Shown: positions 49,882 to 59,398, counted from the first letter of the stretch. The stretch: DNA of 64,000 nt from Saccharothrix espanaensis DSM 44229 (GCF_000328705.1 NC_019673.1:7141001-7205000); one strand, 5' to 3'. The notes: generated by a model not told the origin, from the sequence alone. A program made the numbers and translations.

Positions 49882-50919
49882 ATGGACATCAACCGAAGGT
49901 CCGCGCTGGGGCTGGGCTCGGCCGCGGCGGCGGGTGCCGTGCTGGGCACCGCCGGCACCGCACAGGCGCAGGAGAGCGACGCGGAATGGGAGGCGCTGAT
50001 CCCGACCACAGCCGATTCGGCGCGGCGCAAGGTCGCGCGCAAGTACCAGCGGGAGACCCGGCGCGCGGGCGGCACGTGGGCGTCCTACATCGGCGTGGCC
50101 GACCCGGACGGCGTGGTGAAGGCCGCCGTCGAGCAGGACGCCGACCGGGTCGTCGAGGCGTACAGCGTGAACAAGATCGCGGTCGCGGTCGCGGTGCTGG
50201 ACAAGGTCGACCGCGGCCTGATCACGCTGGACCAGCGGGTCGAGGTCACCCAGGCGATCGTCATCCAGGACACCGACGGGATCTTCGGGCTCGACGGCGC
50301 GTACCCGTCGTCGGTGACCGTGGGGCACGCGCTGGCCGCGCTGCTGACCGTCTCGGACAACACCGCCGTGCGGCTGTCCGGGCTGGTCTGCCCGGCGCTG
50401 GAGCTCAACCAGATCCTGCGGGACAAGGGTTTCACGCACACCCAGGTCGTGCCGGTGGCCAACCCGAACCGGTTCTTCCTCGGCACGACCACGCCGCGCG
50501 AGACGTTCACGCTGTTGCAGAAGCTGGTCAAGGGCGAACTGCTGTCGGAGGCGTCGACGACGCACCTGCTGACCGTGCTGCGGTCGCTGACCTCGTTCAC
50601 CGACGGGATCCGGCTGGAGCTGTCGTCGGCGGAGCGGCTGAACGTGGCGACCAAGGCCGGGTGGTTCGCCGACGGCCGCAACGAGGCCGGGATCGTGTTC
50701 GACGCGGCGGGCAAGCCGGTGATCACGTACGCGCTGTTCGCTTCCGGGCAGTTCGCGGGCGACCAGACGGCGAACGCGGACAACTACAGCTCCACCCACC
50801 CGGCGCTGCGGGCACGCGCGGCGCTCGGCCGTGCGCTGTACGACTCGGTCCTGCGGATCACCACGTCCCGGCCGCGCTCCTACCGGGCGCAGCCGTACCG
50901 GGCCTACAACGGCGACTGA
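49882..50919 (+). CDS. Class A beta-lactamase-fold serine hydrolase, exported
   Basis: 345 residues. Twin-arginine-like signal (NRRSALGLGSAAAAGAVLG). The class A blocks are present: SVNKIAVAV (SxxK, Ser nucleophile), SDNTA (SDN), and KAGW in place of KTG near the C-terminus. The usual omega-loop Glu was not found with certainty, so it may be a related serine hydrolase or a binding protein instead of an active beta-lactamase. Followed by a strong terminator. Confidence 0.82.
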   Translation: MDINRRSALGLGSAAAAGAVLGTAGTAQAQESDAEWEALIPTTADSARRKVARKYQRETRRAGGTWASYIGVADPDGVVKAAVEQDADRVVEAYSVNKIAVAVAVLDKVDRGLITLDQRVEVTQAIVIQDTDGIFGLDGAYPSSVTVGHALAALLTVSDNTAVRLSGLVCPALELNQILRDKGFTHTQVVPVANPNRFFLGTTTPRETFTLLQKLVKGELLSEASTTHLLTVLRSLTSFTDGIRLELSSAERLNVATKAGWFADGRNEAGIVFDAAGKPVITYALFASGQFAGDQTANADNYSSTHPALRARAALGRALYDSVLRITTSRPRSYRAQPYRAYNGD

Positions 50920-50924
50920 CCCGT

Positions 50925-50964
50925 GGACCCCGCGAGCCGCCGAACGGCGCGGCCCGCGGGGTCC
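50925..50964 (+). terminator. Hairpin terminator
   Basis: A 10-bp outer stem (GGACCCCGCG with its complement) enclosing a 20-base part that can pair further (GCCG with CGGC-like sequence), directly after the beta-lactamase-like gene. Confidence 0.7.
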
Positions 50965-51190
50965 GACCGGGTGATGCACACCACGCCCGCCGCATCGCCC
51001 CACCTGCACTTCCCCCGGCCTCGAAGCGGCGCTGACCAGGCACTGTGACCTTTTCGGCGGCTCGGGGCCGCCGGTGAGCCGGTGAGACCAGCGCCCTACC
51101 CCCCGAACGGACACCACGCGCCGTGTATCCCACGGGACTCTGCGTCGTCTTGTCAGTACGGGAACATTCGGGGGAATGGAGTCTCGCCAG

Positions 51191-52612
51191 ATGTCCGAGC
51201 TGCTGCACCTGCACGCCGAGCGGCGCGGCCTGCGGCCACCGCTGCGCGGCTCGCGGGAGATCCAGGGCAACGTGCTGGCCGCCTTCAACAAGGACCACCA
51301 GCAGTTCCGGTTCGTGCGGTTCACCGACGCGAAGCTGGGGCGGACGTGGCTCGCCGCCATGCTCGGGCACATCTCGGTGACCGCCGACGTCGAGGACTTC
51401 AACGAGGCGTTCTCGCTGGGCCGGGCGATGTTCGGCGCGGACCCGCAGACCCTCCAGGCGACCTGGACCAACCTGTCGCTGACCCCCGCCGGCCTGCTCA
51501 AGCTCGCGATCAACCCCAAGGCGGTCGAGGAGGACCTCCGCGACCGCGATCCCGAGCTGTGGCAGGGCGCGGAGGCCAGGGCGGACGTGACCGGCGACGA
51601 CCCGGAGGAGTGGCGGTTCGGTCGGGACGGTCAGCGGATCCACGCGGTGGTCACGCTCGCGTCGGACACCGAGGAGCGGCTGCGGGCCGTGGACGCGCTG
51701 CTGGACCTGCTCGACGACCTGCTCGGCGTGGTCAAGGTGCACCAGGAGGAGGGCGCGACCCTGCCGGGGGCGCGGCGCGGGCACGAGCACTTCGGGTACA
51801 AGGACGGCATCTCCCAGCCCGGCGTGCGCGACTTCCACGAGGAGGACCGCAACCGGCCCGGCCACCGGCTCGGGCACGCGGGGGCGCTGCTGGTCAACCC
51901 CGGTGAGTTCGTGTTCGGCCACGACACCGAGCGCGGCGACGAGAGCCGCCGGACCGCGCGGTGGCTGCGGGACGGGTCGCTCCAGGTGATCCGCCGGCTG
52001 ACCCAGGACGTGGCCGGGTGGAACCGGGCGGTCGAGCGGCACGCGGAGGCGGCCGGGACCACGCCGGAGGAGCTGGGCGCGCTGCTGATCGGCCGGCACA
52101 AGGACGGCCGGCCGCTGGCCGCGCCGACCGACGACGGCCTGGGCCTGGGCCCGGACCGCAACGACTTCGACTACGCCCACGACCCGCGCGGCACCCTGAC
52201 CCCGTGCCCGGCGCACATCCGCAAGACCAACCCGAGGTCGTTCACGTTCCGCGACCCGAGGCAACGCCGGATCCTGCGCCGCGGCATCCCGTTCGGCCCG
52301 CCGCACGAGGACGACCCGCACGCGGAGCGGGGGTTGGTGTTCGTGGCGCACTGCACGTCGATCCGCGAGCAGTTCGAGTTCCAGCAGCGGGTGTGGGCGG
52401 GCAACCCCGACTTCGCCGGCGGCGAGGACGGAGCCCCGACCGGGACCGACCCGGTGATCGGCGGCGAAGGCGAGGCGAGGATCGAAACTTCCGACGTCGC
52501 GACGACGTTGACGTTCCAGCGGTACGTCCGCACCACGGGCGCCCTGTACGCCCTCGTCCCGTCCGTCAGCACGCTCCGCCTGCTGGCGGCAGGACGGGAG
52601 TTGCCCCGCTAG
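51191..52612 (+). CDS. Dyp-type peroxidase
   Basis: 473 residues, heme peroxidase. The catalytic GxxDG motif is present as FGYKDGISQPG; REIQGNVLAAFNKDHQQFRFVRF at the N-terminus and CPAHIRKTNPRSF with the heme-binding His region (HIRKTNPR) are conserved. No signal peptide. It is of the long P-type class. ATG 51191 was preferred to 51176 because GGAG is better spaced. Confidence 0.9.
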   Translation: MSELLHLHAERRGLRPPLRGSREIQGNVLAAFNKDHQQFRFVRFTDAKLGRTWLAAMLGHISVTADVEDFNEAFSLGRAMFGADPQTLQATWTNLSLTPAGLLKLAINPKAVEEDLRDRDPELWQGAEARADVTGDDPEEWRFGRDGQRIHAVVTLASDTEERLRAVDALLDLLDDLLGVVKVHQEEGATLPGARRGHEHFGYKDGISQPGVRDFHEEDRNRPGHRLGHAGALLVNPGEFVFGHDTERGDESRRTARWLRDGSLQVIRRLTQDVAGWNRAVERHAEAAGTTPEELGALLIGRHKDGRPLAAPTDDGLGLGPDRNDFDYAHDPRGTLTPCPAHIRKTNPRSFTFRDPRQRRILRRGIPFGPPHEDDPHAERGLVFVAHCTSIREQFEFQQRVWAGNPDFAGGEDGAPTGTDPVIGGEGEARIETSDVATTLTFQRYVRTTGALYALVPSVSTLRLLAAGRELPR

Positions 52613-52696
52613 GGGCACCCCGGAGGCCGGCCGTGGCCGCCGTCCACGACCGGCCTCCGCGCCCGTTGGTGTGGGAAGCGGAACCCAGCCAGGCAG

Positions 52697-52860
52697 CTTG
52701 GGCCGGCGTCGGCTGCCAGGCGCGCGGTTTCGGTCAGGCCGAAGGGTTCTACGGGTTCGCGCCACAGGCCGATCGACTCGATTCCGTTGCACACGCAGAC
52801 ATCCACCGCTTCCAGCGCCGTCGCGTGTTTGATCGTGGCCTGGTTCGAGGAAGTGTCACG
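52697..52860 (-). pseudogene. Fragment of a sugar phosphate isomerase/epimerase
   Basis: About 50 residues resemble the N-terminus of xylose isomerase-like TIM-barrel enzymes: SNQATIKHATALEAVDVCV, GIESIGLWREPVEPFGL and ETARLAADAG. The rest of the gene is missing on both sides. It lies beside a decayed LacI gene, as expected for a lost sugar operon. Confidence 0.5.
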
Positions 52861-53040
52861 ACAGCACGTCCACCACTTGTGCCAACGGCGCGCCGCCGAC
52901 TCCGGATCGCTCGACAAACCCGCCTGTTCGGCCAAGCGCAACGTCTCCCCCCAGGTCGACCAGCCGGCGCGGCTCGCGGATGCCGGCCGAGTAGAGCTGA
53001 GCACGATCCCGCTACGACCGGCGCGTCCCGACCGCCCACC

Positions 53041-54024
53041 GCGCGGACGGCTACCCTCGGCGATCCCGGGACGTGGTGCGGGGGTCTCGCTGGCCACCGC
53101 GTCCCGCGTGCTCAACGGCAGCACCCGCCAGGTGAGCGACGAGCTGCGGGAACGGGTGGTCGGGGCGGCCCGTGAGCTGGGCTACCTGCCCAACGCGTCC
53201 GCGCAGGCGCTGGCCCGCAACAGCAGCGTGCTGGTGGGCCTGGTGGTGCACGACATCGCGGACCCGTACTTCTCCGGCATCGCGGCCGGGGTGACCCGGA
53301 TCGTCGAGGAAGCGGGACTGGTCGTGGTGCTGGGCACCACCGGGCGCGGGCGCTGGTGATCGCCGGCAGCCGCACCACCGACCGGCACGCGGTGACCCGG
53401 CTGGCCGGGGAGCCGGCCGCGTTCACCGGCCAGGGCGGGCGGGTGGCGTGCGTCTCGCAGGCCGAGCTCGGCGTGGGCACCGTGGTCCCCGCGAACCGGG
53501 TCGGCGCGCGGGCGCCGGCCCGCGCGCTGGCGGGGCTGGGCCACCGGCGCTTCGCGGCGCTGGCCGGGCCGCCGGAGCTGCTGGTGGCCCGCGACCGGCT
53601 GGCCGGGTTCCGGGCCGGGCCGGCCGACGCGGGCGTCGACCTGCCGGACGCGCACGTCGTGCACGGCGGGTTCACCCGCGACGGCGGGCACGAGGCCGCC
53701 GCCCGGCTGCTCGCCGCACGGACCGGCGCCACCTGCGTGTTCGCCGCGAACGACGTGATGGCGATGGGCGCGATGGCGGCGTTGCGCGAGCACGGCGTGC
53801 GGCTGCCCGAAGACGTGTCGCCGGCCGGGTTCGACGACATCCCGACGCTGCGCGACCTGGCGCCCGGCCTGAGCACGGTCCGGCTGCCGCTGGAGGACAT
53901 GGGCGAACGGGCCGCGCGGCTGGTGCTGGACGAGGTCGTCGGCGAGCCGCGCACGGTCCGGGTGGCGGGCGAGGTGGTGCTGCGGGCGAGCACGTCCCCA
54001 CCCGGTGGAACCGGCCTGCGCTGA
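53041..54024 (+). pseudogene. Decayed LacI-family regulator
   Basis: Start of the HTH is damaged (RTATLGDPG in one frame, GAGVSLATASRVLNGSTRQVSDEL in another), then the effector domain begins normally (NSSVLVGLVVHDIADPYFSGIAAGVTRIVEEAG). At about 53350 it breaks: TTGRGR ends at a stop and GTGATCGCCGGCAGCC continues in another frame, so ~15 residues were deleted. The second part (ALAGLGHRRFAALAGPP, GATCVFAANDVMAMGAMAAL, FDDIPTLRDLAPGLSTVRLP) is well preserved. Non-functional. Confidence 0.75.
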
Positions 54025-54122
54025 CCCGGGTGGACTCTCTAAACTGGACGAGGCAGTCCGACCACCCCGTCGAGGAGTGAGCCCTTCCGTGCGCGACGCG
54101 CAATCGCCTGGTCACAGTACCG

Positions 54123-54143
54123 AGCCGGGTGCGACACCCGGCT
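54123..54143 (+). promoter_or_regulatory. Hairpin in the leader of the CNNM/CorC operon
   Basis: AGCCGGGTG-CGA-CACCCGGCT, a 9-bp stem with a three-base loop, in a ~130-base untranslated region before the two CNNM/CorC genes. A second G/C hairpin (CCCCC/GGGGG) at about 54160-54172 covers the region of the ribosome site of the GTG at 54178. Confidence 0.35.
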
Positions 54144-54177
54144 GTCCGCAAGACCCGGCCCCCTCGGGGGGTGCCCG

Positions 54178-55509
54178 GTGACCGAGGTCCTGCTCAGCCT
54201 GCTCGGCCTGGTGGCCGTCCTGGCGCTGACCGTCGGGACGTTCATCGCGGTCGCCGCCGAGTTCTCGCTCACCGCGCTGGAGCGCAGCACCGTCGAGTCG
54301 CACGTCGCCGCGGTCGGCGACGCGAAGGCCAGGACGGTGGAGAAGGCGCACCGGTCGCTGTCGTTCCAGCTCTCCGGCTCGCAGTTGGCGATCACGATCA
54401 CCACGCTGATCACCGGCTACATCGCCGAGCCCGCGATCGCCCGGCTGGTCGCCCCCGCGCTGTCGCTGGTGGGCGTGCCGGACTCGGTGGCCGGGCCGAT
54501 CTCGCTGGTCATCGCGCTGGCGCTGGCGACGGCGCTGTCCATGGTGTTCGGCGAGCTGGTGCCGAAGAACCTGGCCATCGCCAAGCCGCTGGAGACCGCG
54601 CGGGCCGTGGCGGGCATCCAGGCCAGGTTCTCCGCGGTGTTCCGCTGGCTGATCACCGGCCTGAACGGCACCGCGAACTGGCTGGTGCGCCGGCTGGGTG
54701 TGGAACCGGCCGAGGAGCTGGCCTCCGCCCGGTCGCCGCAGGAGCTGGGCGCGCTGGTCCGCTCCAGCGCCGAGCACGGCACGATCGACGCGGGCACGGC
54801 GACCCTGCTGGACCGCTCGCTGCGGTTCGGCGACCGGACGGCCGACGAGCTGATGACGCCGCGGGTGCGGGTCGAGTCGCTGCGCGCCGACGCCACCGTG
54901 CTGGACCTGCTGGACAAGGCGCGGGAGACCGGGTTCTCCCGGTTCCCGGTCTACACCGGCGACCTGGACGAGGTGCGCGGCATGGTGCACGTCAAGCAGG
55001 CGTTCAACGTGCCGCGCGCGCAGCGGGCGACGACCCCGTTGTCCGCGCTGACCCGGCCGGTGCAGACGGTGCCGACGACGTTGGAGGGCGACGCGCTGCT
55101 GGACCGGCTGCGCGCGTCCGGCTTGCAGACCGCGCTGGTGGTGGACGAGTACGGCGGCACGGCCGGCATGGTGACGCTGGAAGACCTGGTGGAGGAGATT
55201 GTCGGCGACGTCCGCGACGAGCACGACCGCCGGGAGGGCGCGCCGGTGCGGGCGCTGGGCGGGAGCAGCTGGATCATGTCCGGCCTGCTGCGCGTGGACG
55301 AGGTGTTCGAGGCCAGCGGGTTCCGGATGCCGACCGGCGACTTCGAGACGCTGGCCGGGCTGGTGCTGGCCCTGCTGGGCCGGATCCCGGACGTCGGCGA
55401 CGAGATCCGGGTGGACGGCTGGCGGATCACCGTGCTGCTGATGGACCGGCACCGGGTGGCCGAGCTCAAGGTGACCCGGGTCGAGCAGGCGGCGGAGGTG
55501 GCGCGGTGA
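54178..55509 (+). CDS. CNNM/CorC-family transporter (hemolysin family) 1
   Basis: 443 residues. Residues ~1-190 are the DUF21/CNNM membrane domain (four helices; FSLTALERSTVESHVA, LSFQLSGSQLAITITTLITG and MVFGELVPKNLAIAKPLET), followed by two CBS units (ELMTPRVRVESLRADATV and TALVVDEYGGTAGMVTLEDLVEE) and a CorC-HlyC domain (GGSSWIMSGLLRVDEVFEASG). Such proteins handle Mg2+ or Co2+ across the membrane. Stop overlaps the start of the next gene (GTGA). Confidence 0.92.
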   Translation: MTEVLLSLLGLVAVLALTVGTFIAVAAEFSLTALERSTVESHVAAVGDAKARTVEKAHRSLSFQLSGSQLAITITTLITGYIAEPAIARLVAPALSLVGVPDSVAGPISLVIALALATALSMVFGELVPKNLAIAKPLETARAVAGIQARFSAVFRWLITGLNGTANWLVRRLGVEPAEELASARSPQELGALVRSSAEHGTIDAGTATLLDRSLRFGDRTADELMTPRVRVESLRADATVLDLLDKARETGFSRFPVYTGDLDEVRGMVHVKQAFNVPRAQRATTPLSALTRPVQTVPTTLEGDALLDRLRASGLQTALVVDEYGGTAGMVTLEDLVEEIVGDVRDEHDRREGAPVRALGGSSWIMSGLLRVDEVFEASGFRMPTGDFETLAGLVLALLGRIPDVGDEIRVDGWRITVLLMDRHRVAELKVTRVEQAAEVAR

Positions 55510-56540
55510 GCGTCCTGGTGATCTTCCTGCTGCTGGCGGGCAACGCGTTCTTCGTGGGCGCGGAGTTCGCGATCATCACCGCCCGCCGGGACCGGTTGGA
55601 GGGGCTGGCCGAGCGGGGCAGCTCCCGGGCCCGGGTGGTGATCAAGGCGGGCCGCGAGCTGCCGCTGCTGATCGCGGGCGCGCAGCTGGGCATCACGCTG
55701 TGCTCGCTGGGGCTGGGCGCGCTGGGCGAGCCGGCGGTGGCGGCGCTGCTGGAGGGCCCGTTCGGGGCGATCGGGCTGCCCGAGGCGGTGCTGCACGGCG
55801 TGGCGTTCGCGCTGGCGCTGGTGATCGTGGTGGGCCTGCACACCGTGCTGGGCGAGATGGTGCCGAAGAACCTGGCCATCGCCGGGCCGGAGCGCACCGC
55901 GCTGTGGCTGGTGCCGGTGCACTACTGGTTCTGCCGGCTGGTCGCGCCGCTGCTCAACGGGTTCACCGTGGTCGCGACGGCGGTGCTGCGGCTGGTGGGC
56001 GTGACGCCGAAGGAGGAGCTGGAGTCCGCGTACACGCCCGACGAGCTGGCGCTGCTGATCGCGCAGTCCCGGCGGGAGGGCCTGCTGGAGGACTCCGAGC
56101 ACCGGCGGCTGGCGCAGACGCTGTCGTCGGCCGAGCGGACCGTGGCCGACGTGCTGGTGCCGCTGGAGCGGGTCACGTCGGTGTCCGCGCGGCCGACCAT
56201 GGGCGAGATCGAGGCGGCGGTGGCCGAGACCGGGTTCTCCCGGTTCCCGGTGCGCGCCGCCGACCGGCTGATCGGCTACCTGCACGTGAAGGACGTGCTG
56301 GACCTGGCGGACGCGGACCCGGGCACGCAGGTGCCGGCGAGCCGGGTCCGGGGGCTGCCGGAGGTGCGGGTGAGCGCCCGGCTGGACGAGGCGCTGGCGG
56401 CGTTGCGGCGGGCGCAGAGCCACCTGGCGCGGGCCGTGACGGCGGAGGGCGACCTGATCGGCGTGGTCGCTCTGGAGGACCTGGTCGAGGAGTACGTGGG
56501 CACCGTCCGCGACGGCACGCACGTGCGCCGCGAAGCGTGA
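55506..56540 (+). CDS. CNNM/CorC-family transporter (hemolysin family) 2
   Basis: 344 residues, GTG overlapping the previous stop. CNNM domain (IFLLLAGNAFFVGAEFAIITARR, AGAQLGITLCSLGLGALGEPAVAALL, GEMVPKNLAIAGPER), then a CBS pair (VADVLVPLERVTSVSARPTM, LARAVTAEGDLIGVVALEDLVEE), but no CorC-HlyC domain. The pair of long and short genes is the usual actinobacterial order; they may form a heteromer. Confidence 0.92.
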   Translation: MSVLVIFLLLAGNAFFVGAEFAIITARRDRLEGLAERGSSRARVVIKAGRELPLLIAGAQLGITLCSLGLGALGEPAVAALLEGPFGAIGLPEAVLHGVAFALALVIVVGLHTVLGEMVPKNLAIAGPERTALWLVPVHYWFCRLVAPLLNGFTVVATAVLRLVGVTPKEELESAYTPDELALLIAQSRREGLLEDSEHRRLAQTLSSAERTVADVLVPLERVTSVSARPTMGEIEAAVAETGFSRFPVRAADRLIGYLHVKDVLDLADADPGTQVPASRVRGLPEVRVSARLDEALAALRRAQSHLARAVTAEGDLIGVVALEDLVEEYVGTVRDGTHVRREA

Positions 56541-56740
56541 TCGCAGGCCCGCCACCGCACCGGGTGGCGGGCCGCGGTGCCACTCTGCGCCGCCTTGGTG
56601 CCATCGGCACACCCCTACAGGTGCGGCAGGCCATTCGAAGTCGCCGGATTCCACCGGCAGGAAGTCCTCAAAACACCGCTGAGCTGCGCAAACGCCACCT
56701 CACGCCACAGTGGCACAAGTTGGCACCACCGAAGACTTGC

Positions 56741-56774
56741 CATGGCACCACTGCACTGCCATAGTGGTGCCATG
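56741..56774. promoter_or_regulatory. Inverted repeat overlapping the RHH start codon
   Basis: CATGGCACCACT (56741-56752) and AGTGGTGCCATG (56763-56774), 12-bp arms with a 10-bp spacer; the right arm contains the ATG of the ribbon-helix-helix gene. Further TGGCAC(CA)/TGGTGCCA copies lie at about 56576, 56597, 56711 and 56720, so this looks like an operator array. Confidence 0.65.
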
Positions 56775-57269
56775 GACCTCACGCCCTTCGTCGAAAGTCT
56801 GCGCCGCGAACTCGCGACGGCCGCTGAGGCCGTCGGCGCGGACGCGGGCGCGCTGGCCCAACGGCTCACCTCGCAGATCGACTCGGTGACCCGGCTGACC
56901 CTGCTCGAAGCCCTGTCGGTGGCGGCCTCGGAGATCACCCGCGACCTGGCCCCCGGCTCGGTCGACGTGCGGCTGCGCGGGCGCGACCCGGAGTTCGTGG
57001 TCGCCGCGCCGCCCGCCGAGCCGGCCTTCCAGGACACCCCCGACGTCACCCCGCCGCCGCCCCCGCCCACCGGCGACGAGGACGGCGCGATGACGCGGAT
57101 CAACCTGCGCCTGCCCGAGCACCTCAAGCTGCGGGTGGAGGACGCCGCCGCCCGCGCCGGGATCTCGGTCAACGCCTGGCTGGTGCGCGCCGCGTCGAGC
57201 GCGCTCGAACCGGCCTCCCGGCAGCCGACCCGCAACGTCGGCCAGCGCTACACCGGCTGGGTCCGCTGA
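56772..57269 (+). CDS. Ribbon-helix-helix (HicB-like) regulator
   Basis: 165 residues. The N-terminal ~80 residues are helical (FVESLRRELATAAEAVGADAGAL), then a Pro-rich linker (PPPPPPTGDE) and an RHH domain TRINLRLPEHLKLRVEDAAARAGISVNAWLVRAASSAL. No HicA partner gene is present, so it is a regulator and not a toxin-antitoxin pair. Its start lies in a repeat array that it probably binds. First gene before DUF4097 and the ABC genes, as often in actinomycetes. Confidence 0.85.
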   Translation: MDLTPFVESLRRELATAAEAVGADAGALAQRLTSQIDSVTRLTLLEALSVAASEITRDLAPGSVDVRLRGRDPEFVVAAPPAEPAFQDTPDVTPPPPPPTGDEDGAMTRINLRLPEHLKLRVEDAAARAGISVNAWLVRAASSALEPASRQPTRNVGQRYTGWVR

Positions 57270-57318
57270 CCCGCTGACCTGCCCGAACGCCTTCCCGACC
57301 GACTACCAGGGGACAGCC

Positions 57319-58173
57319 ATGCCCACTTTCGCCACGCCCGAACCGATCGCCGTCACCCTCGACCTGGTGATGGGCACGACCCGGATCACCGCCGGACACC
57401 GCGCCGACACCGTCGTCGAACTGCGCCCCGGCGACCCGGCCCGCGAGAACGACCTGCGCGCCGTCGAGCAGACCCGCGTCGAGTTCGAGGACGGCCGGCT
57501 GCTGGTCAAGTCGCCCAAGGTGCGGGGCATCTTCAACAAGGGCGGCGCGGTCGACGTGACCATCCACCTGCCCACCGGCTCCACCGTGCAGGGCAACACC
57601 GCGATGGGCAGCCTGTTCGCCCGCGGCGGGTACGGCGAGTTCCGCTTCAAGAGCGCCGCCGGCGACGTCGAGGTCGAGCGGTCCGGGCCGACCTACCTGC
57701 GCACCGCCATGGGCAACCTGGTGGCGGTCCACGTCACCGGCGAGGCCGACGTGCTCACCGGGTCGGGCGACCTGCGCGTGGACCACGTCGCCGGCAGCGC
57801 CGTGGCGCGCAACTCCAACGGCGCCATCCGGCTCGGCGAGGTCACCGGCGCGGTGCGGGCGCAGAACGCCAACGGCGACGTCGTGATCGACCGGGCGCTG
57901 GCCGACGTCACCGCGAAGACCGCCAACGGCAGCGTGCGGATCGACGAGGTGGTGCGCGGCAACGTCGTGCTGGAGACCGCCGCGGGCCGGCTGGAGGTCG
58001 GCATCCGCGAGGGCTCCGCCGCGTGGCTCGACGTCCGGACCGTGCTGGGCGCGGTGCACAACTCGCTGGAGTCGGCCACCGGCCCCGAATCCGGCACCGA
58101 GACCGTCGAGGTCCGGGCCCGCAACGGCTTCGGCGACATCGTGATCCGCCGAGCCCCGAACAAGGAGGACTGA
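57319..58173 (+). CDS. DUF4097 family beta-helix protein
   Basis: 284 residues. A run of short parallel strands (GDVEVERSGPTYLRTAMGNLV, GDLRVDHVAGSAVARNSNGAIRLGEV, NANGDVVIDRALADVTAKTANGSV) forms a right-handed beta-helix. No signal peptide, so cytoplasmic. Members stand with RHH regulators and DrrA/B transporters, function unknown. Stop is four bases before the P450 ATG. Confidence 0.88.
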   Translation: MPTFATPEPIAVTLDLVMGTTRITAGHRADTVVELRPGDPARENDLRAVEQTRVEFEDGRLLVKSPKVRGIFNKGGAVDVTIHLPTGSTVQGNTAMGSLFARGGYGEFRFKSAAGDVEVERSGPTYLRTAMGNLVAVHVTGEADVLTGSGDLRVDHVAGSAVARNSNGAIRLGEVTGAVRAQNANGDVVIDRALADVTAKTANGSVRIDEVVRGNVVLETAAGRLEVGIREGSAAWLDVRTVLGAVHNSLESATGPESGTETVEVRARNGFGDIVIRRAPNKED

Positions 58174-58176
58174 CAC

Positions 58177-59367
58177 ATGACCGACACCACCGGGTGGGCC
58201 GTCCACCCGCACCAGTTCTGGCTGCGCGGCGAGCGCCCCGCCGAACGGGTCTCGTTCGACGCGGAGAAGGGCTTATGGAACGTCTACGGGTACGAGGAGG
58301 TGGCCACCGTGCTCGCCGACCCGAAGACGTTCTCCTCGGCCCACGTCAACGACCTGTTCCCGGTCGACGTCCCGCCCGAGTCCAGCGCCGGCAACCTGCT
58401 CGACCTCGACCCGCCCGACCACCGCAAGCTGCGCAACCTGGTGAGCAAGGGCTTTTCCGCCAAGGTCGTCGCGGACCTGGAGCCGCGGATCGCCGCGCTC
58501 ACCCACGAGCTGCTCGACGCGGTCGAGGGCGACCGGCTGGAGCTGGTCGACGGCCTGGCCTACCCGCTGCCGGTGATCGTCATCGCCGAGCTGCTCGGCC
58601 TGCCGGCCGCGGACCGGGAGCTGTTCCGCGACTGGGTGGACGTGCTGTTCTCGCAGAAGAACGACATCACGACGACGGCCGACAAGGAGCAGATGGAGGC
58701 CGACTTCGCGGTCCAGAACGAAGCCCTGGCCCCGATGTTCCAGTACCTGCGGGAGCACGCCGCCCAACGCCGGAAGGACCCCCGTGACGACCTGATCAGC
58801 GCGCTGGTGCGGGCGGAGGTCGACGGGGAGCGGCTGACCGACACCGAGCTGGTCAACTTCACCACCGTGCTGCTGGTGGCCGGGCACATCACCACCACCA
58901 TGCTGCTGGGCAACACCACCCTGTGCCTGGACGCCCACCCCGACCAGCGGGCCCGGCTGCGCGCGGACCGCTCCGGGATCCCCACCGCGATCGAGGAGTC
59001 CCTGCGGTTCCTCACCCCGTTCTCGGTGATGGCCCGCGCCACCACAACCCCGGTGGTCGTCGGCGGCCGGGAGATCCCCGCCGACCAGCTGGTGCTGGTG
59101 TCGTTGGCCGCGGCCAACCGCGACCCGGGCAAGTTCGCCGACCCGGACGCGTTCGACGCCCGCCGCGACCCCAACCCGCACCTCGGCTTCGGCCGCGGCA
59201 TCCACTTCTGCGTCGGGGCCCCGCTGGCCCGGCTGGAAGGCCGCATCGCGATCGACATCCTGCTCGACCGGTTCCCCGACCTGCGGGTGGACCCGGAGAT
59301 CCCGCCGACGTTCATGCCCTCGCCGTTCATGACCGGCGTGCGCACGCTCCACCTCCGCACCGCCTAG
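58177..59367 (+). CDS. Cytochrome P450
   Basis: 396 residues, soluble class I type. I-helix VAGHITTTMLL, ExxR in IEESLRF, heme loop LGFGRGIHFCVGAPLARLEG with the Cys ligand. A rare TTA leucine codon occurs at residue 33 (58273-58275), making translation depend on the bldA-type tRNA in actinomycetes. It sits inside an otherwise familiar DUF4097-DrrA-DrrB group, followed by its own terminator. No ferredoxin gene is adjacent. Substrate unknown. Confidence 0.93.
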   Translation: MTDTTGWAVHPHQFWLRGERPAERVSFDAEKGLWNVYGYEEVATVLADPKTFSSAHVNDLFPVDVPPESSAGNLLDLDPPDHRKLRNLVSKGFSAKVVADLEPRIAALTHELLDAVEGDRLELVDGLAYPLPVIVIAELLGLPAADRELFRDWVDVLFSQKNDITTTADKEQMEADFAVQNEALAPMFQYLREHAAQRRKDPRDDLISALVRAEVDGERLTDTELVNFTTVLLVAGHITTTMLLGNTTLCLDAHPDQRARLRADRSGIPTAIEESLRFLTPFSVMARATTTPVVVGGREIPADQLVLVSLAAANRDPGKFADPDAFDARRDPNPHLGFGRGIHFCVGAPLARLEGRIAIDILLDRFPDLRVDPEIPPTFMPSPFMTGVRTLHLRTA

Positions 59368-59374
59368 CACGACG

Positions 59375-59398
59375 CGGACCCCCTCGTGGCGGGGTCCG
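59375..59398 (+). terminator. Terminator after the P450 gene
   Basis: Stem CGGACCCC/GGGGTCCG (8 bp) with an 8-base loop, eight bases past the P450 stop. It would separate the P450 transcript from the ABC genes. Confidence 0.65.

Noticed and set aside
56772..57269. HicAB toxin-antitoxin module
   Set aside because: Only the HicB/RHH-like protein is present; no HicA-size gene before or after it.
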